Shown: positions 22,095 to 35,822, counted from the first letter of the stretch. The stretch is DNA of 64,000 nt from Linanthus parryae (GCA_023055425.1 JALGPY010000007.1:13092001-13156000), one strand, 5' to 3'. Translations and numbers: made by a program. Notes: generated from the sequence alone by a model not told the origin.

Positions 22095-22754
22095 GAGATA
22101 CAAGTCTCCAAACAGGGCTCTAAAATGAGCACCTCTGCAGGTTTAAAACTGAAACCTCAAGAACATTGTTTTCCAACCACTTTGAAAACCAGTTCAGGGA
22201 GGTTTAAAGACCAAATCAAACAAAAAAAATCAACATGGTATTGAAGCTGGTCATTCATGGAGAAAATAGCGACAAACAGCTTGTGAAATTGATATGTTTT
22301 GGAGCCGCTACAAGTGGATTTTCAGGGCGGGTTTTCACCGGAAAACTCAACATGTTCATGAATATAACCTCGATTTTTCCCAATACAGTTGTGTTTTGAT
22401 ACTTCCAATAGTCTCACGAGACTAAGGGAATTAGAATGGATTAATTTGCATCAAGAAAACAGCAAGGAAGTTACCTTAGCACCGACAGTAGTAGCAGAAA
22501 CCGGCGAGAGACAACATATATTCCGGTGGGGTATGAAGAAACTACATATTTAAAGTCCAAGCTCGGCACCGATGGGTTTGGAAATTCATCAGATCACAAA
22601 AACAATTATCGATTGCACTGAAAACAAACAGAGAGGCAGAATTCAATGCAAAATCAAAGTACGGTTCTTACACAACCTGTTTTCCAAGTTCAATACACCA
22701 GGCCTTTCCAAATTGGCAAAGGGCTATTGGTTCCTAGGCTCATAGTATCACCAG

Positions 22755-23488
22755 TAGGGGTGTTCAAAAACCCGAACGACCCGCCCAAATCGACCGGTCC
22801 AAGTCGAACCTACCTGATGTATAAAGAGGATTGGGTTAAGCGATTGATTTCGGGTTCATAAAATTTCAACTCGCCCATTATCGATTGGTTATGGGTATTA
22901 AAATAATTTGACCGTTTAGCCCCAAACCGCCCCGCCAACATAATATCTTCTTGTTTTTTATATACTTGTAACTATATAGTTATAATCCAACATATATATC
23001 ATAATAATCAATTACACAATAATTTAATATAACTTAATAATATGTGATCGCAGTAGTGATGTCTTCGTGCATAAAAAACATTTATAAGCCTTTAATCATA
23101 TTGACATATAATATGCAAATCGGCCTCAAACATGTAGCTATTTCATTTTCTGAAGTCGTCTCGTCGGATACCCCCAAGATGTACCATGAACATTAACATT
23201 AGACCGCTTGAATGAAAATTATTATTCTAGTAAACATTATTTTGAATATTATCTAAGCGAGTAAGACTTTTTAATCAATGTTCATTCATCGCACGCTGAA
23301 TGTTCTATATTTTATTGATTAATACCCGCCAAAACCGAGCCGAATCGAGCCGAACCGAAATAGTCGGTTAGGTTTGGGTTTAGAGATTACTTGGGTATGT
23401 TTGGGTAGAAATTTTTTGAACCCGAAGTGGTTGGGTTGGGGGAAAAATTTAGGTTTTACCCGCCCAAACCGTCCCGCGAACACCCCTA
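22755..23488. mobile_element. hAT-type element with perfect 8-bp target duplication
   Basis: Ends are TAGGGGTGTTCAAAAACCCG and, on the other strand, TAGGGGTGTTCGCGGG, the standard plant hAT terminus. Flanks are atcaccag on both sides (22747-22754, 23489-23496). The 734-bp interior has no gene. Confidence 0.92.
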
Positions 23489-24235
23489 ATCACCAGTAGT
23501 AGCCGTTTTTTGAAAGGAGGTGTGGTGGTGGTTGTGCAGTGGTAGAGTTGGTGGTGTAGATGTAGAAGATGATGGTGAACGATGAGGATGGTACGGAGGT
23601 GAAAAGAGGAGCTGCCACCTCACCAATGAGAGGCAAGCATCTTGAAGTGTGAGACATAAACAAGGGGCGAAAATAGAAATTTTCTCAAAGTTGAGGGTAA
23701 ATTTTGTGTCTTAAGAGAATTAACAAATTTGAGATATTACACTTCTGCCCCAACATTTAAAATTACTCCATAACTATCCAACAACTTCCAGTATTCTCTG
23801 GCTGACCAGATTCACCCAGGAATTCAATTTCGAAGAACTTACATATATTACCCTCAATTTCTCAATAATGCCACATTTGCCCCAACTTGAATTCTCATTT
23901 ACAGACATTTATGTTGAACAGATGCCAGGAATAACTACTGAAAAAGAATTTTTCACATTCCAACTCAAATGTTTAATTAATTACAGTTTGACCCCTTATA
24001 AAGTTTCAGGGTGTTACAGTCATGGTATATATTCCTTTAATTTCACCATTAGTATTGTCTGGTACAATACTTCGAGAATGCACTTTTAGGACATGTTACA
24101 AATTTGCTGCTAGTATTACTTATCCTAACTCTTGTATTAATTTTACTACTACTAGTAATCCAAAAAAATACCAAATTTTAGAGAAAAAAACTTTGACATC
24201 TCACATTTTCTGGTATACTAAGAATATTTGATTGG

Positions 24236-24940
24236 AAAATCATGAATGATAAATTCTTATAATAGAAATTTGTGCAAGAGAGGTCTTCATATAGCTGCCA
24301 CATGATCATAAGAAGATTATTTCCGCATATTCTTTGGTTGTTCTGATACGAGAGGGGTATGGAGATCCCCCACTCATTGAATTCATTGTTGTTCCTTCAA
24401 ATATTCCTCTCTTCGAGCAGATTCGATATTACATCCACAATCTCTCTGCACTTAACTTGCAATCTTCACTCATCTCTTTTGGTAGTTGTGGAATTCTCTC
24501 AAAAAATTGAAATTTGAGGAAAGAAAGTTAGATATTAATGTTATATTAATACAAGCTCTTGTCTATATAACGCTGAATTTTAGAAATATCATACCTTTTT
24601 TGCAGATCGACGCTTGCACGAAATACATTTGTTGATCCGGGTCGAGGTTGCGAAGAACATATGTTTTGGAGATGAATATCAACGGTTCTATCTTAATGAA
24701 AACAAAGAAACGCTCAGGAGGGGGATGATTGAAAATCACGCCGGCAATATCATTCATGGATCCTCTTACCTCATCCAATACACCGAAGATCCCTTCATTA
24801 CCGAAGCGTATTCTTTGCTTAAAGCCCTGATTTTGGATCAAATATTTAATTTCCGACGGTAGTGGATAGAGATGGATTGTACGTAGCATGCTCTTCAAGA
24901 GCGCCGGGAAGCGGCGCCTTCTGAGAGTGTGGCAGAAAAA
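24236..24940 (+). pseudogene. RNase H-like domain pseudogene, copy A
   Basis: An exon-like segment (24240-24490) of unknown family precedes an intron-like gap ending in ttttttgcag; the second exon starts at 24606. It reads Lys-Met-Asn-Ile-Asn-Gly (Asn where copy B has the Asp of the KxNxDGS motif) in one frame, then in another Asn-His-Ala-Gly-Asn-Ile-Ile and Thr-Glu-Ala-Tyr-Ser-Leu-Leu-Lys-Ala-Leu, then Trp-Ile-Glu-Met-Asp-Cys: the Asp-Glu-Asp pattern of plant RVT_3/RNase H-like domains. Stops (TAG before Trp-Ile-Glu and after Asp-Cys-Thr) and a frameshift inactivate it. Copy B has both of these stops. Confidence 0.65.
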
Positions 24941-25916
24941 TATTACCTTTATATTGCCTAGAGATTCTTATACCCGGTGTTCCCAAATTGTTCGTACCCA
25001 TAACCTAGCAGGCTTGGGCCACAAATGTTATATTGGTCTTTTAAATGCCCTCAAGACTTGTACTTTATTTGGGTTTTTGATAAGCCCAATATTACTTAAA
25101 TAAATACAAGTCTTAATTTCAAAACTAAAGAAAACAAAACTTCTAACGAACCGAAACAAACCGTTTGATGATGAAATGAGATTTACTTACACTCTGCAAA
25201 TAGACTAGAGAGACAATTAAGTCATGATTAATTACTTAATGCGTACCCCTGTTTTGAAAAACTATCTCTTTGCAATCTTAAATGTATCCCATTTGCAAAA
25301 AAGAAAAATCAATGTCAAATTGGTAAAATATTTCATCCAAACACATCACCACAAGAATGGTGTATTTGTCAATGCAAAAATAATAAATTAAATTTATAAT
25401 GACTAAAAGCAAGATGAAGATAGAATAGACGAGAAACAAAAGCTAAGAAGATGAAGAATATGATGACACATTTAAAACATAAAAGTTGAAAAAAGAATAT
25501 TGAGATAAAGATGATGAAGAAGGAAGATTAGAGTATGAGGACACATGAGCGAATTGAACATGACTCTCTATCTCCCTCTTTCCCATTTCTTTTAGTTCTT
25601 CTCTATGCTTCTCCAACAAACAACATTGCTTTTTCTCTCCGTCCCTCCTCCATTCACCTATACGGGTCCAATGGTCAATTAAATCGGACGCCTTGTCATT
25701 ATCAACTCATCTCAAATGCAATTTCCAGCATAGAAGCAACGGCAAAATTCCCCAGTGACCAATTCTCCACCGGATTTTACCAAATATTGACTCCTTGACG
25801 TTAGTTACAAAACTTAGTGGAACATCATTGTTCCATTAATCTGCGAGGCCTTCAACTAAGCTTCTGATTGGTCCACCTCAGCCCATTGCGCTCATGGTGC
25901 CAATGTGCTGACCACC
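24941..25916. other. Non-coding tail of duplicated block, copy A
   Basis: AT-rich DNA shared with 52190-53606 of copy B apart from a Harbinger MITE present only there. I see no gene. A block near 25735-25880 (ctccaccgga, aatctgcgaggccttca) also resembles 19595-19668. Confidence 0.6.
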
Positions 25917-26408
25917 TGAAATTAAATCTGAAGGGCATGAAGGATCTATCACATACAGATCTACAACATGAATTATAGCGGAAGATTCGTGTGTTTACCT
26001 TGTCTTCCTTAGCTCCTTAGCGCAGCGGATGATCGTAGGTTGCTTGCTTTCAAGTGCCTCCTTCTTGATCTTGCTCCCACCAATCTAGTGTGAATCTCGA
26101 TGACGAACACTATGATCTACCCCACGTTCCACCTTCTTGGATGTAGTTGGAGAGAGACTAGGGTTCTCTACAACTAGAGAGTGAATCTAGACAGAGTAAC
26201 TTTTCTCTATGGAATAGCATTATGGCACCCCATAATGTGTTGGAGGATGCCTACTTATATAGGCAAAATTTCTCCTAGGTTTGCACATAAATTCCTAGGG
26301 TTTGACCTTAGCTACTAACCCCTCTAGGTTTGTGCATTAGTGCAACTAACCCCATAAGGTTACGATAATTGCATTGGGCACCCCACATGGGCGCACCAAT
26401 TTCTAACA
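25917..26408 (-). mobile_element. 3' LTR of a minus-strand LTR element
   Basis: On the minus strand it begins TGTTAGAAATTGGTGC and ends ..TTTAATTTCA, a TG..CA LTR of 492 bp. It is preceded on that strand by the polypurine tract gcgagtgggaga (26409-26420). Copy B (53600-53612) shows the site without it: gaccacc continues directly to tcagctt. So the element entered copy A after the duplication. Its partner 5' LTR was not found in the window. Confidence 0.8.
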
Positions 26409-29400
26409 TCTCCCACTCGCACAGTGGGGTTGCACAATTCATCCAGTCTCGATCAATCTCCAACAATCTATCATCTACAAAAGAGTATCGTTGTGGCCGT
26501 GGCGTGTGACCGGTGAGAGTACCTGCATTTCTGGATATTCGTACACCAAACTCGTATAGCCAGCATGGGAAGGCACCCTCTCAGGAGATCCACATAACAA
26601 ACTCGTATAGCCAGCGCAGGAAGGCACCCTTAAAAGATAACAGTAATAATGCACTCCGTATATCTCGTATTCCTCAGATTCCTCCGATTGTCATCTCGTG
26701 GATCATGAACACCTGCCTTGTCCCGAAGGCCATGCTCCAATGAGTCCACATCTCCTTTATATTTTCATATCCTACATTATCCCATAAGATCTTGTAGGTG
26801 GGCCCAATGAAGATAATAAATAGCGATGTAATGAGGATCTTTCCTTACACACATGTGTCAATCAAATTCGGCTTAGCTGCTTTCCCAGGAGTGTCCGGAA
26901 GGCCGAATCATCCATAGCCGTAAGGTTTCACGCCAAAGTAGCACCACCAACCCGTCTCTTCATGACACAGACGTAAGTACAAAGGGTATACAGTGTCAAT
27001 TACCTTTATATGATCGACGTGGCTCACACGATGAGGAATCCCATGGACTAATTCTACTCATCACCTCATGTTCACTCATAAGCGCGCGCTATTCAAGGGG
27101 AATATGTGCCATAGTGTTTAGACTCTGATCAGAGCGCATGTCTTATCCTGTAAGGACCAATATGCAGATGACAATCCGGTAGCCCTTATGGACACCAGCC
27201 TGAGTACTGCGATGTCACACTATTGTGAACAGTATCAGTTCTCGCATGTGGCTTTCTCTACGCAAACTGTACATGATTCGGGGTAATAACCATGTTCGAT
27301 TGGCCATAACCAGTCTCACCTTGGAAATTATTTCCAATGCGACAATTGAGTCCGTCTGACAGGCTACTTAGCTCTACTGATAGACATCTAGCTCTTACCA
27401 TGGGTCATATACCTCATATGATAGGCATCTCATATCATATTGTAGACTTCCAGCACTTATCAGTATTCTGTCTCATCTTCTGCCACGCCCAGACATATCC
27501 AGGATATTGCGAAGGCGGTCGCTCGTGTGAGTGAGCCGACCTAGTGTCTGCGTGACATGCTCTATGCTAGTACAGGAAATATAACATATCATACATGTAT
27601 CAAACAACATGCTGATTAAAACAAATCCAATTAAAATCCAGTCAATCAATGTCTCGTGTCCTCATCAATCATATTACCAGTTATCGACTACCGAGTCCCA
27701 ATTCTCTAAAGCAATCCACAAAGATGACTCTTAAGTGGTTTAGGAATGGGATGAGCCAACACTTTGGCTCATTGTCGATCCACTTCCAGGATTACTCTCG
27801 AGGTAGTTATTTCACATTTTGTGAAATGGTACCCTTGACTATGTGTTTTGACTTTACCGTATTGTTATAGCCGTATGCTAGCACTGCTAATAGTTTCTGG
27901 TTCGTCGACAGCTCATAAGCTTATCAGAAACCTTTTTAGTTAAACACATTTCTGCCCAATGGCAGAACAGGCAATCGTGCTTCGCTTCCATGGTCGATGG
28001 AGCGGTCTAATACGATCATGCAACACTTATATTGCATTTGTTCCATGCGAGTCTATCATCGAACATGGACAATAGCCTAAGTTGGATCCATGTGCATCTA
28101 GGTCCCCACCCTAGTCAGCATGTATGGCTAACTAGTCGAAGCATCATCTTCGATAGTCATAGCACGTGATCCATCATATAGAGTATCCAGGTTACGGCAA
28201 TCTAGTGTCCTAAATTGGAATATAATGAAATCCAATTCTTCTGATTGCATACATTCGCTAGGTCTGGGTATACGCCATAGTGTATAGAAGACTCATACTG
28301 TGTCGGGCACTCTGGTAATCTGGTCATTCCTATATGGTGTCTCTCAGGGCACGCGTCTAGGCTCGTAAAGTCTTGCGCTGAGCTATAGGAGTACAGTTAC
28401 TCCTTAGGGGACTCGAACAATCCCTAAGCTCCACTAGCCAATAGTGTGTCATCGATATTAAGTGACATGATCATCAACTCTCTACTAGTGAGAGTGATAC
28501 ACATCGGTTTTTATTTGTTATCGTAAACTTATAGTAAACGATCCCTAATGAAATACTGTTGTCCAGAGGACTAGCTAAGATCCCATATGGACTTAATTAG
28601 CTTGCACACGTTCTGTCGTTTGACCTTATGACACTGCTGGGATTTCTCCATTTAGAAATTTAGTCATCGCGTTAATCGAGAATGGAGCCGTTATTCCATC
28701 ATCACAACTATTGGTGCTACCAAGCGAATAAACGTAATACTTACCACCCAAAACCTTAGGGAGGATACCTCGTTGAACCAAGGCAAATTCGTCGGATCGA
28801 GTCAAACTCGTCGATGTCTACTCTCAGAATGAGTGTAGTCTTATTTGCTTCTGCGCAAGTCGTATGCCTTACCACGCTTCCGTGTGGGTCTCTGATTGAC
28901 CTTAGAAATCCATTGATCTTCAGTAGTCTTCCATCCAGTTGGATAATCAACCTAGTCTTAAACTTGTTTGGCCCTTTATAGACTCTAATTCATCCTGTAA
29001 ATCTTAATATTCATTCTTCATAATTAGGGAACGATAAGGCTTAGGATTCTATCCTATCGTTTATGCAAGGTGATCCTAAAGTCCATCCCTTCGATCTCAA
29101 ATAGTCGATGGGTATGCTCCTATGAGCAATTCCTTTGCATAGGAGGATCACTATTTGCTTTCATCCCTTATGGATGGAGCATCCTGCTTGGAAAGTTACT
29201 CCCACTATCCGAAGGATCTTTGAGGCACTAATTCCTCATAATCGACTAAGGGACGGGTATTTTCAAGCGGTATCCTCCATGGTCGTGGAGATCATCATCT
29301 CTACGAACATATCCCTTAATTATGGACATCTCCTATGAGAAATCGTATATCCATTTACATTATACTACTTACCGGCTGTTGCGTTACGAATACGCAACCC

Positions 29401-29500
29401 CTAGAGTGCTCCGAATAGCATAAGAAGATACGTTACTCCATGAAGATACGTGACACGATTTACTAACGTGTTTAGACGCAAATATACGGTCAAGTAGTAA
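26409..29500 (-). mobile_element. Non-coding interior of LTR element (LARD-like)
   Basis: About 3 kb upstream (minus strand) of the LTR at 25917-26408. No frame longer than about 75 codons exists on either strand and I recognise no gag, protease, integrase or reverse transcriptase motif. This is the pattern of large retrotransposon derivatives that depend on another element's proteins. The left limit is unclear. Confidence 0.5.
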
Positions 29501-30693
29501 GTGGAGTATTTTACGACTCCGATTATCGAACCCAAGGGAATTATACGATTATTAGCTGAGTAAATATTAATTATACCATACCTAAGTAACCGGTAAGAAG
29601 TGTTTGATTTGAAGGTTTGTCACCCGCAAACAAGTGACTTGAAGTAAATGACAAACTACGCTACTCTTTTTATATGATTTTCAAGGTAAAGGAAGAAAGA
29701 TTTGATTGATATGATTATGGAGAGAACTAGGCAATTGATGATCCTTAGGGAACTTAGCAGTTTCCGGATTACGCATAAAACACTCTAGTGATGTTTAGTA
29801 ATATCGGGCTACACTTATCATGTTCTTCTCTCGATCTCACATGAATTTGCGTAATCGCTTGAATTCGGGTCCTCTCGGTCCACCTTCATCTACCGTTACG
29901 TTCTAGTTGGTTCATTAGGTTCGCTCACCGGGTCCTGTCGGTCCACCGTTTTCACTAAGTCCAACCGATACAAACCGAAACAACCCACACACGGTTATTC
30001 AAGCTCTCTTCTCCTCTCGGTCTCAGAGAACTACAAGAATACTTCATATGTTCTTCAACACGTCTCTAATAGCTCACTATAGTGAAACTATATCAACAAC
30101 TAGCATACTACGGGTGATCAAGCCAAGCATACTAAAGATTAAAGCACAAGAACAAGAAAGCTAACAAGAACATCAACTAGAATTAAGTTTTCAAAACATG
30201 AATCAAGTCATCAATCCGGAAAAAGCTAATCAAACCCTAGTTCTTCATCAATTGCCTATCTTAGAGTGTTTAGCTAGACATATAATTGTTTAGCAATACA
30301 TAAGTCTCCATAATCAATCAATAAGGGGGAAGGAGAAATCAAACGAGCAATCTTCAAGAGTTGATGATCTCCGCCTTCAATCTTCGTCTCTCCTTGTTTC
30401 TTCCTCCAAAAGATGCGTCTCCCTTTGTTTTTGCTCCAAAAGATGCATAAAAATCCCCTTTTGCATGGCCTCCTAGGTTGGAATAAGTCTTCAATGCTCC
30501 AACTTTCAAAAATTCGCGAAACAGCCCCAAAAATTGCGATCAGACCCTTTGTCCGCACGAACACTCCTATCACCTAAAATAGATGTCGACACCCCCACAC
30601 TCAATGCAAAGCAAATCACTACGGCACTCCACCTGTGATCGTGGTGTAAGGACACGACTCACCACCACACCTAAGTGTGCTGCCGTCTCTAAC
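29501..30693. other. Unassigned repeat-like stretch
   Basis: No gene. It contains short phrases such as cgggtcctctcggtccacc (29876) repeated as cgggtcctgtcggtccacc (29930), suggesting decayed LTR sequence, but no ends can be fixed. Confidence 0.4.
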
Positions 30694-32887
30694 TGAAATA
30701 CCCCGTTTTGTGACTATGGGTGTTTTGTGATATTATTATATGTGTTGGGCGCCAAATTTAAATGTTGGTAATTAGTTATAAATGTTGCTAGCATTTGAGA
30801 GTCTTTGTGACTTTTATCTTAAGTTTTAGTGCCTTTTAATTAATTGGGGGGAGGTGTTTGTATTTTTACCTAAACTACTGGTGTGAAAGTGTCTTTTCTG
30901 TCAGATTGATATCATATTTTGACCCAAAAATCTCAACTAACGTGAGTTTCAAATTCTTTCAAAATTCATCATCATCATCATCATCATCTCAATCCCCCTC
31001 TATCTCTCACTATTTATCTTTCTTCTTCTTCTTCTTCTTCTTCTTCTTCTTCTTCTTCTTCTTCTTTTTTCTTCTTTGATTTTCATCAAAGTGTTGGGTC
31101 GTTCTGACCCGGTTGATTCCGACATATTTATCGTCATCATCTCCGCTAGCAAGCTTCAATCTCCGCCTCTCAATCATTTCGATTTATCTCCTCCTATTGT
31201 AAGTCTTGATCAATTAGTAATTTCGGTTCTTAATCGAAAATTTTCAGATTTATATCGTTAGTTTCATCATTCATGAAATCGTAGGATTAGTAATCAAGTT
31301 TTAGGGTTTATCATGTTCATGGGTGATGGGAAAAACCCTAGTTTGGAGGAGAAGTTTGATTAAGCAATTTGGGTGATTGGATGATCATAGTATGTGGGTA
31401 ACAATCTTATTTGATGTTGGGAATAATGTTATATTAGGTTTAGTATGAATGTAAGATGAACTAGATGCTTGGGAGAAAAGTTTCATGGAAATTGATAATT
31501 CCCGTATGGGTATTTTGAGTGAAATTGGAAACTTGAAACTAGTGTTACTTTTGATTCAGGAATCGAAATTAAGATCCGTTTGAGGCTAAACTTATTATTT
31601 CGAATGTTTTGAATCCAATGGAACTGTTTTTGAGCCATGATCTGTTTGGGAAACTCGAGTAATAAATTGGTGGAGTTATGATAGGTTATGTATGCTTTAG
31701 GTTAGAGGATTATGAAGTAAGGTTTTGGGTTTTGTTTGAAGTATGAATTAAATGGGATGTTAGGTCGGTGTTAGAAACCTAAACCATTGACTATCATATG
31801 CATGTAGCTAGTATAGCAAGTGTATTGCTAGAATATTGTGTTTAATTAGAATATTGTTACGTGTAGGTGACGAGTTCGTCGACGACGAGTACGTAGAGTA
31901 CTTTGATTGATTGCTATAGTTGGATTTGCTTTGAGGTAAGTAAACATGCCAAGCCTAGTGTTCTTAACTCCTTCGTGTCAAATGATTTCTTCCTACATGT
32001 TTCAAAATAAATTTACATGTTATGTGCTTATGTTTCATTTAAACATCTGATTTTACTCGTAAATGCTTTTCTTGAAAATAACACAATAAGTTAACAATTC
32101 ATAATAACGTAAAGTGGAAGAGTTGTGCGGGGTTATCTCATGGTTACTATTGGGTTTGGTTGGGTTATATCCGGCCAATTAATTTTATTTAATCCGGTTG
32201 CAAGGCCCCGGATCGCTCCTTGTACTCACCCTTCTGGCCGCAAGAAGTCTGTAAGGGGGTGTCGACACTTAAGGTCCTGGATGCTTGCGAAGTGATTGGT
32301 TCTTCGCTGTATCAACTAATTGTAAATGTGGTTTTTTTGGATTTTATGATTATTAATGGGAAAAGGATGAGAGTGAGATCTTGAAATCTCCTAACTTGGA
32401 TAAAGAACTCGAATTTCGTGAACTATAACGATCTTGAAATCTCCCTTTTTTCTTATAAGAGTCAAACGTTACTTCCGCTGTGTTTTAATTAAACCACTAC
32501 GCTACAACTGTTTTGCAAACTTGTCTCTTCATCATTTTACATGCTTCGGTGTTTGCTTGCCAGTATTTATTGTTGATTTTGTACTGTGGTGTTTCTTTTT
32601 CTTTTCCTGCACCACAGGTCTAGATGGTGAGAATTTGGCTTAGCGGGGGACGCGATTCATCACCGAGTTAGTTAGTCATTTCTGTTCAATAAGTTAGAGC
32701 TCATTGGTTAGTTAATAATACACTAGTTTGTTGGGCGCCCATGTTTGAGGCAGCATTTGAATTGTAATAAAGTTTTAGATATTTAACTTTTAATTTAGTT
32801 TGCTTGGGATCCACTTTTAGATGTCCTTGTATCCGGGCTTTGTTTCGGGTACAGAGTGACACCCCCGGTCATTTTGGGGGTGTCACA
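30694..32887 (+). mobile_element. Ty3-gypsy 5' LTR
   Basis: It begins TGAAATACCCCGTTTTG, a start common in chromovirus LTRs, and ends ..GGGGGTGTCACA two bases before the primer site at 32890. The 2.2-kb length is usual for such LTRs. Near the end, tgacacccccggtc and its complement gggggtgtca form a short stem, possibly used in 3' end formation. Two diverged relatives lie at 14569 and 46944. Confidence 0.8.
31019..31077 (+). repeat. (TTC)n microsatellite
   Basis: An almost pure run of TTC units inside the gypsy LTR, preceded by a short (ATC)n run at 30967. The Phe-rich frame across it is not a gene. Confidence 0.95.
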
Positions 32888-32889
32888 GG

Positions 32890-32901
32890 TGGTATCAGAG
32901 C
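32890..32901 (+). promoter_or_regulatory. Primer-binding site, initiator tRNA-Met
   Basis: TGGTATCAGAGC stands two bases after the LTR end and fixes the 5' LTR and plus-strand orientation of the gypsy element. Confidence 0.93.
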
Positions 32902-35418
32902 GGACAATCCAAAAAGGGAACTAAAACCTGTATGGAAACTTAAATGGACGTAGGAAGAAGAAATTAAAATCGGTGAAGCCGTTGGGATTTGGGTAGTATT
33001 GAATAGCTTCTAATATGTGTGTAGGATTTTCGAAAATAGCCTTAGGAAGCAAGTACACCACCAACCCTCTCCTATTTAAGAGATTTAGCCAGCCCGATTG
33101 GCTAGGTATTTGAGTTTGCGGCTTTTCATTGGAGTTTGTGTTAGGTGTCTACGGTTTGGGTGATAAAAATTTTGGAGATTGTGTTCGAAGGGTATGTTGG
33201 AGTCATATTTGATAATCCTTGTTATTGTTGAGTTCTCTATAATATTAGTGCATTTTGGGAGTCATGTCATAGAAATATTTTGAGGTATTGGGAGTATAAT
33301 ACTTATTTCATAATGGAGATCGTTTCTGTTTTTCTTGTAATACATACTTTGTGGAGTTAGAGACAAGTGAATGTGACGAGGAGTAGGCGTATTAGGCTTC
33401 TTTGTTTTTCTTAGAATTCTTTATGTATCTTGAGTTTTGTTTGAAATAAGGCTATGATGCCAAACAATACTTTGAGGAATTCTTGAGTACTTTTTTTGCA
33501 TAGCCACTTTTGGGCTAGAGTTGAATTCTTACTGATTTGGTTTAAGGATGAGGGATAATGCTCATGTTTTAAAGAGCCGTTTTAAGAGTTTAATAAATTA
33601 TGTTTTATTGATTTGGAGTATGATTTGATAAATTAAGATTGTCTTGTGTTTGTTATCATTGATTAAGTGCATAGAAAGCGAACATGGAGTTAGAACGCGA
33701 GAACTTTGATTTTTTGTGGTACTTGAATCTGCGCAGCAGTCGAAATTTTGCGTAGCAGACATGTTTATATGTTGAGTTATTTTTCTCTGAAGTTTTTCCA
33801 TAAAGTATACATAACCAGGTATCTTCCATAAAATATTTAGCCCAATATGAGTTCAGGAGACTTAGATATAAATTTTCAAAGTTCATTATGCAGTAGCAGG
33901 ATTGCAAAGTGACTAGCTGTAGCATTTTTGATGTTTACCTATCTTCCAGACCTTTTTTTGTTCTCAAATTTTTAAGGCAGTTAGTAGACACATATGGATA
34001 ATTCTGGGTGAAAGCCTAGCCCGTTTTGAGGAGCTTAAAGTTAACTTAAGACCTTTCAAAGTCAAAGTTTCTGTTCTGGTGGTCTGTGACAGTTGCTGTA
34101 ATATTCTCTTCACAGCTGGAGTTCTACAATTTATTTTGAGTAGATTCTTCTTGATTAAGAAAGTAGACTCAAAGATGTTGTTTCACACCAAAATTCATAT
34201 TTTTTTTGTCCGATTAATTATTTTTCCTATTTTTGAAGAAGCATGAAAAAAATGATACGTGATTAGCCTATGTGTAAAGGCATGCGTAACTGATCAGATC
34301 ATGATCAATATGTGACATTACATGCCTAATTGCGCGTTGCATTCCATGTATTCATGTTTACTTGTATTTCATGATAGTTTATGAATAATACAATAGGCTA
34401 TAGTGTAGGACAATAGACCACCTCCATACAACACTAGAATGAATTTCCTTGTTAAACAGTGAAGGTAGGAATTTCATGTCGAACGGACCAAGGAGGGACC
34501 AATATAATTTCTCGTACGAGGTAATAAAATTGGAGAAAAGGTTATACGAGCGGGCGAATAGGATAAATGACCTCATCGCGAGGAATTGTGAAGTACCGCG
34601 TGCTATGTCGGTTACGAGTTTTGCAACAAAGTTAGAGTAAGGAAGAACAAGGTGTACTGATATTATGTTCAAGAAGAAGGTGAGAAGAGAAATGTGTTTG
34701 AGAGATATTGACATAGAAGAATCTTTTGACAAATTTGTGTTAGATAAATTTGTATTAGCACCGAAATGAGTTGTGAAGGCTTCGGTGACATCACTAGAGA
34801 TAAAGTAGTTAAAAGAGAACTGAAAATCGAATTTTCGGAGGTGGGATCAGCTATGTGAGATTTAGGTGCTTCTTAGCTAGTTTTATATAGTTTAGACTAT
34901 TGAGAAATATGGGTGTTTATGTGAAACCCTATTGTTTTGGAGTTGACTGCTTTGAAGATTTCGGAATATTATTTTGCTATGGAGGTAGTTTGAGAGTTTT
35001 AATATGGTGGGAAATACTAAAGTATTGACATAATACACGAAGTTCTATAAATCATTGGTATACCTGGGGAGATTATTTTGTTTTATTGACGGCGGTTTGT
35101 TACAAACATCTCATTTAGAGTCTTGTTTTCAGGGATATAGTTTTGAGCATTTTACCATTCATGTTGATTTCGATTTGGGTTTCAGGGTTTCATTATTAAA
35201 GAACATGTTTTGGGATATTAATACGTTACTTAAGAGTTTAATCTCCAACATTGTGTTGTCTCTTATAAATGTCGCAGAGTTTTGGGAATTCTTGGGAAAA
35301 TTATTAGTTGGTAACTGTTAAGTGTGTAATTGATTGGAAGTCAGCTCTAGAATACCCTAGTGGCAGAATAATCTTTATATTTGTTGTATAATAAGAGTAT
35401 TCCTTGACTCTTGTAGAT
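32902..35418 (+). mobile_element. Gypsy interior without pol
   Basis: About 2.5 kb after the primer site with no gag, protease, reverse transcriptase or integrase motif. A 63-codon frame at 34449-34640 is not recognised. The element looks like a non-autonomous derivative; its 3' LTR is not seen, and copia sequence begins near 36130. Confidence 0.55.
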
Positions 35419-35817
35419 ATGGCCTTCAACCTAGTGAATCCAACAGCGGAATATTTTCAGCTGAGCCACCCAACAAGAACGCCTTTCTTGGAGGGGATGT
35501 CAATTTGGGAATTTATCGGAGAAGTCTTGGATAGGTGTGAGCATTGGGCTTACACTTTTGTTGGAGGATGGGTATTCACCAACATACTAGTTCAGAGTCA
35601 TTGCATTTTGGAGTCTCTACCTAATGAGCAACCTTGGATTTCGATTAAGAGACAACATATTGATTTGGTCGATAAGGAAGGAGGGTACCTTCCTAATCAA
35701 AAATATTTTCATCAAGGTCAGTGGATGATAACGCCGCATTTCATGAAGTGTACTTTGTTGTTAGTTCACAAGCCTTGCGAGGAGCCTGTGGAGGACCCAG
35801 GAGAAGTAATAGACTAG
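35419..35817 (+). CDS. Hypothetical ORF in the gypsy interior
   Basis: A 132-codon frame from ATG 35419, the longest in this element. It is rich in Trp and Phe and shows no zinc knuckle, protease or transmembrane feature that I recognise; the C-terminus is acidic (Glu-Glu-Pro-Val-Glu-Asp). It could be a gag relic, a captured exon or chance. Position near the 3' side of a pol-less LTR element, in sense orientation, is the only context. I do not assign a function. Confidence 0.35.
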   Translation: MAFNLVNPTAEYFQLSHPTRTPFLEGMSIWEFIGEVLDRCEHWAYTFVGGWVFTNILVQSHCILESLPNEQPWISIKRQHIDLVDKEGGYLPNQKYFHQGQWMITPHFMKCTLLLVHKPCEEPVEDPGEVID

Positions 35818-35822
35818 AGCTA

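Noticed and set aside
26409..30693. Search for coding gene or virus-like ORF in the long ORF-poor stretch
   Set aside because: No frame over about 75 codons and no domain motif; treated as non-coding LTR-element interior.
30858..31079. 73-codon frame ending in a Phe run
   Set aside because: Made by the (TTC)n microsatellite in an LTR.
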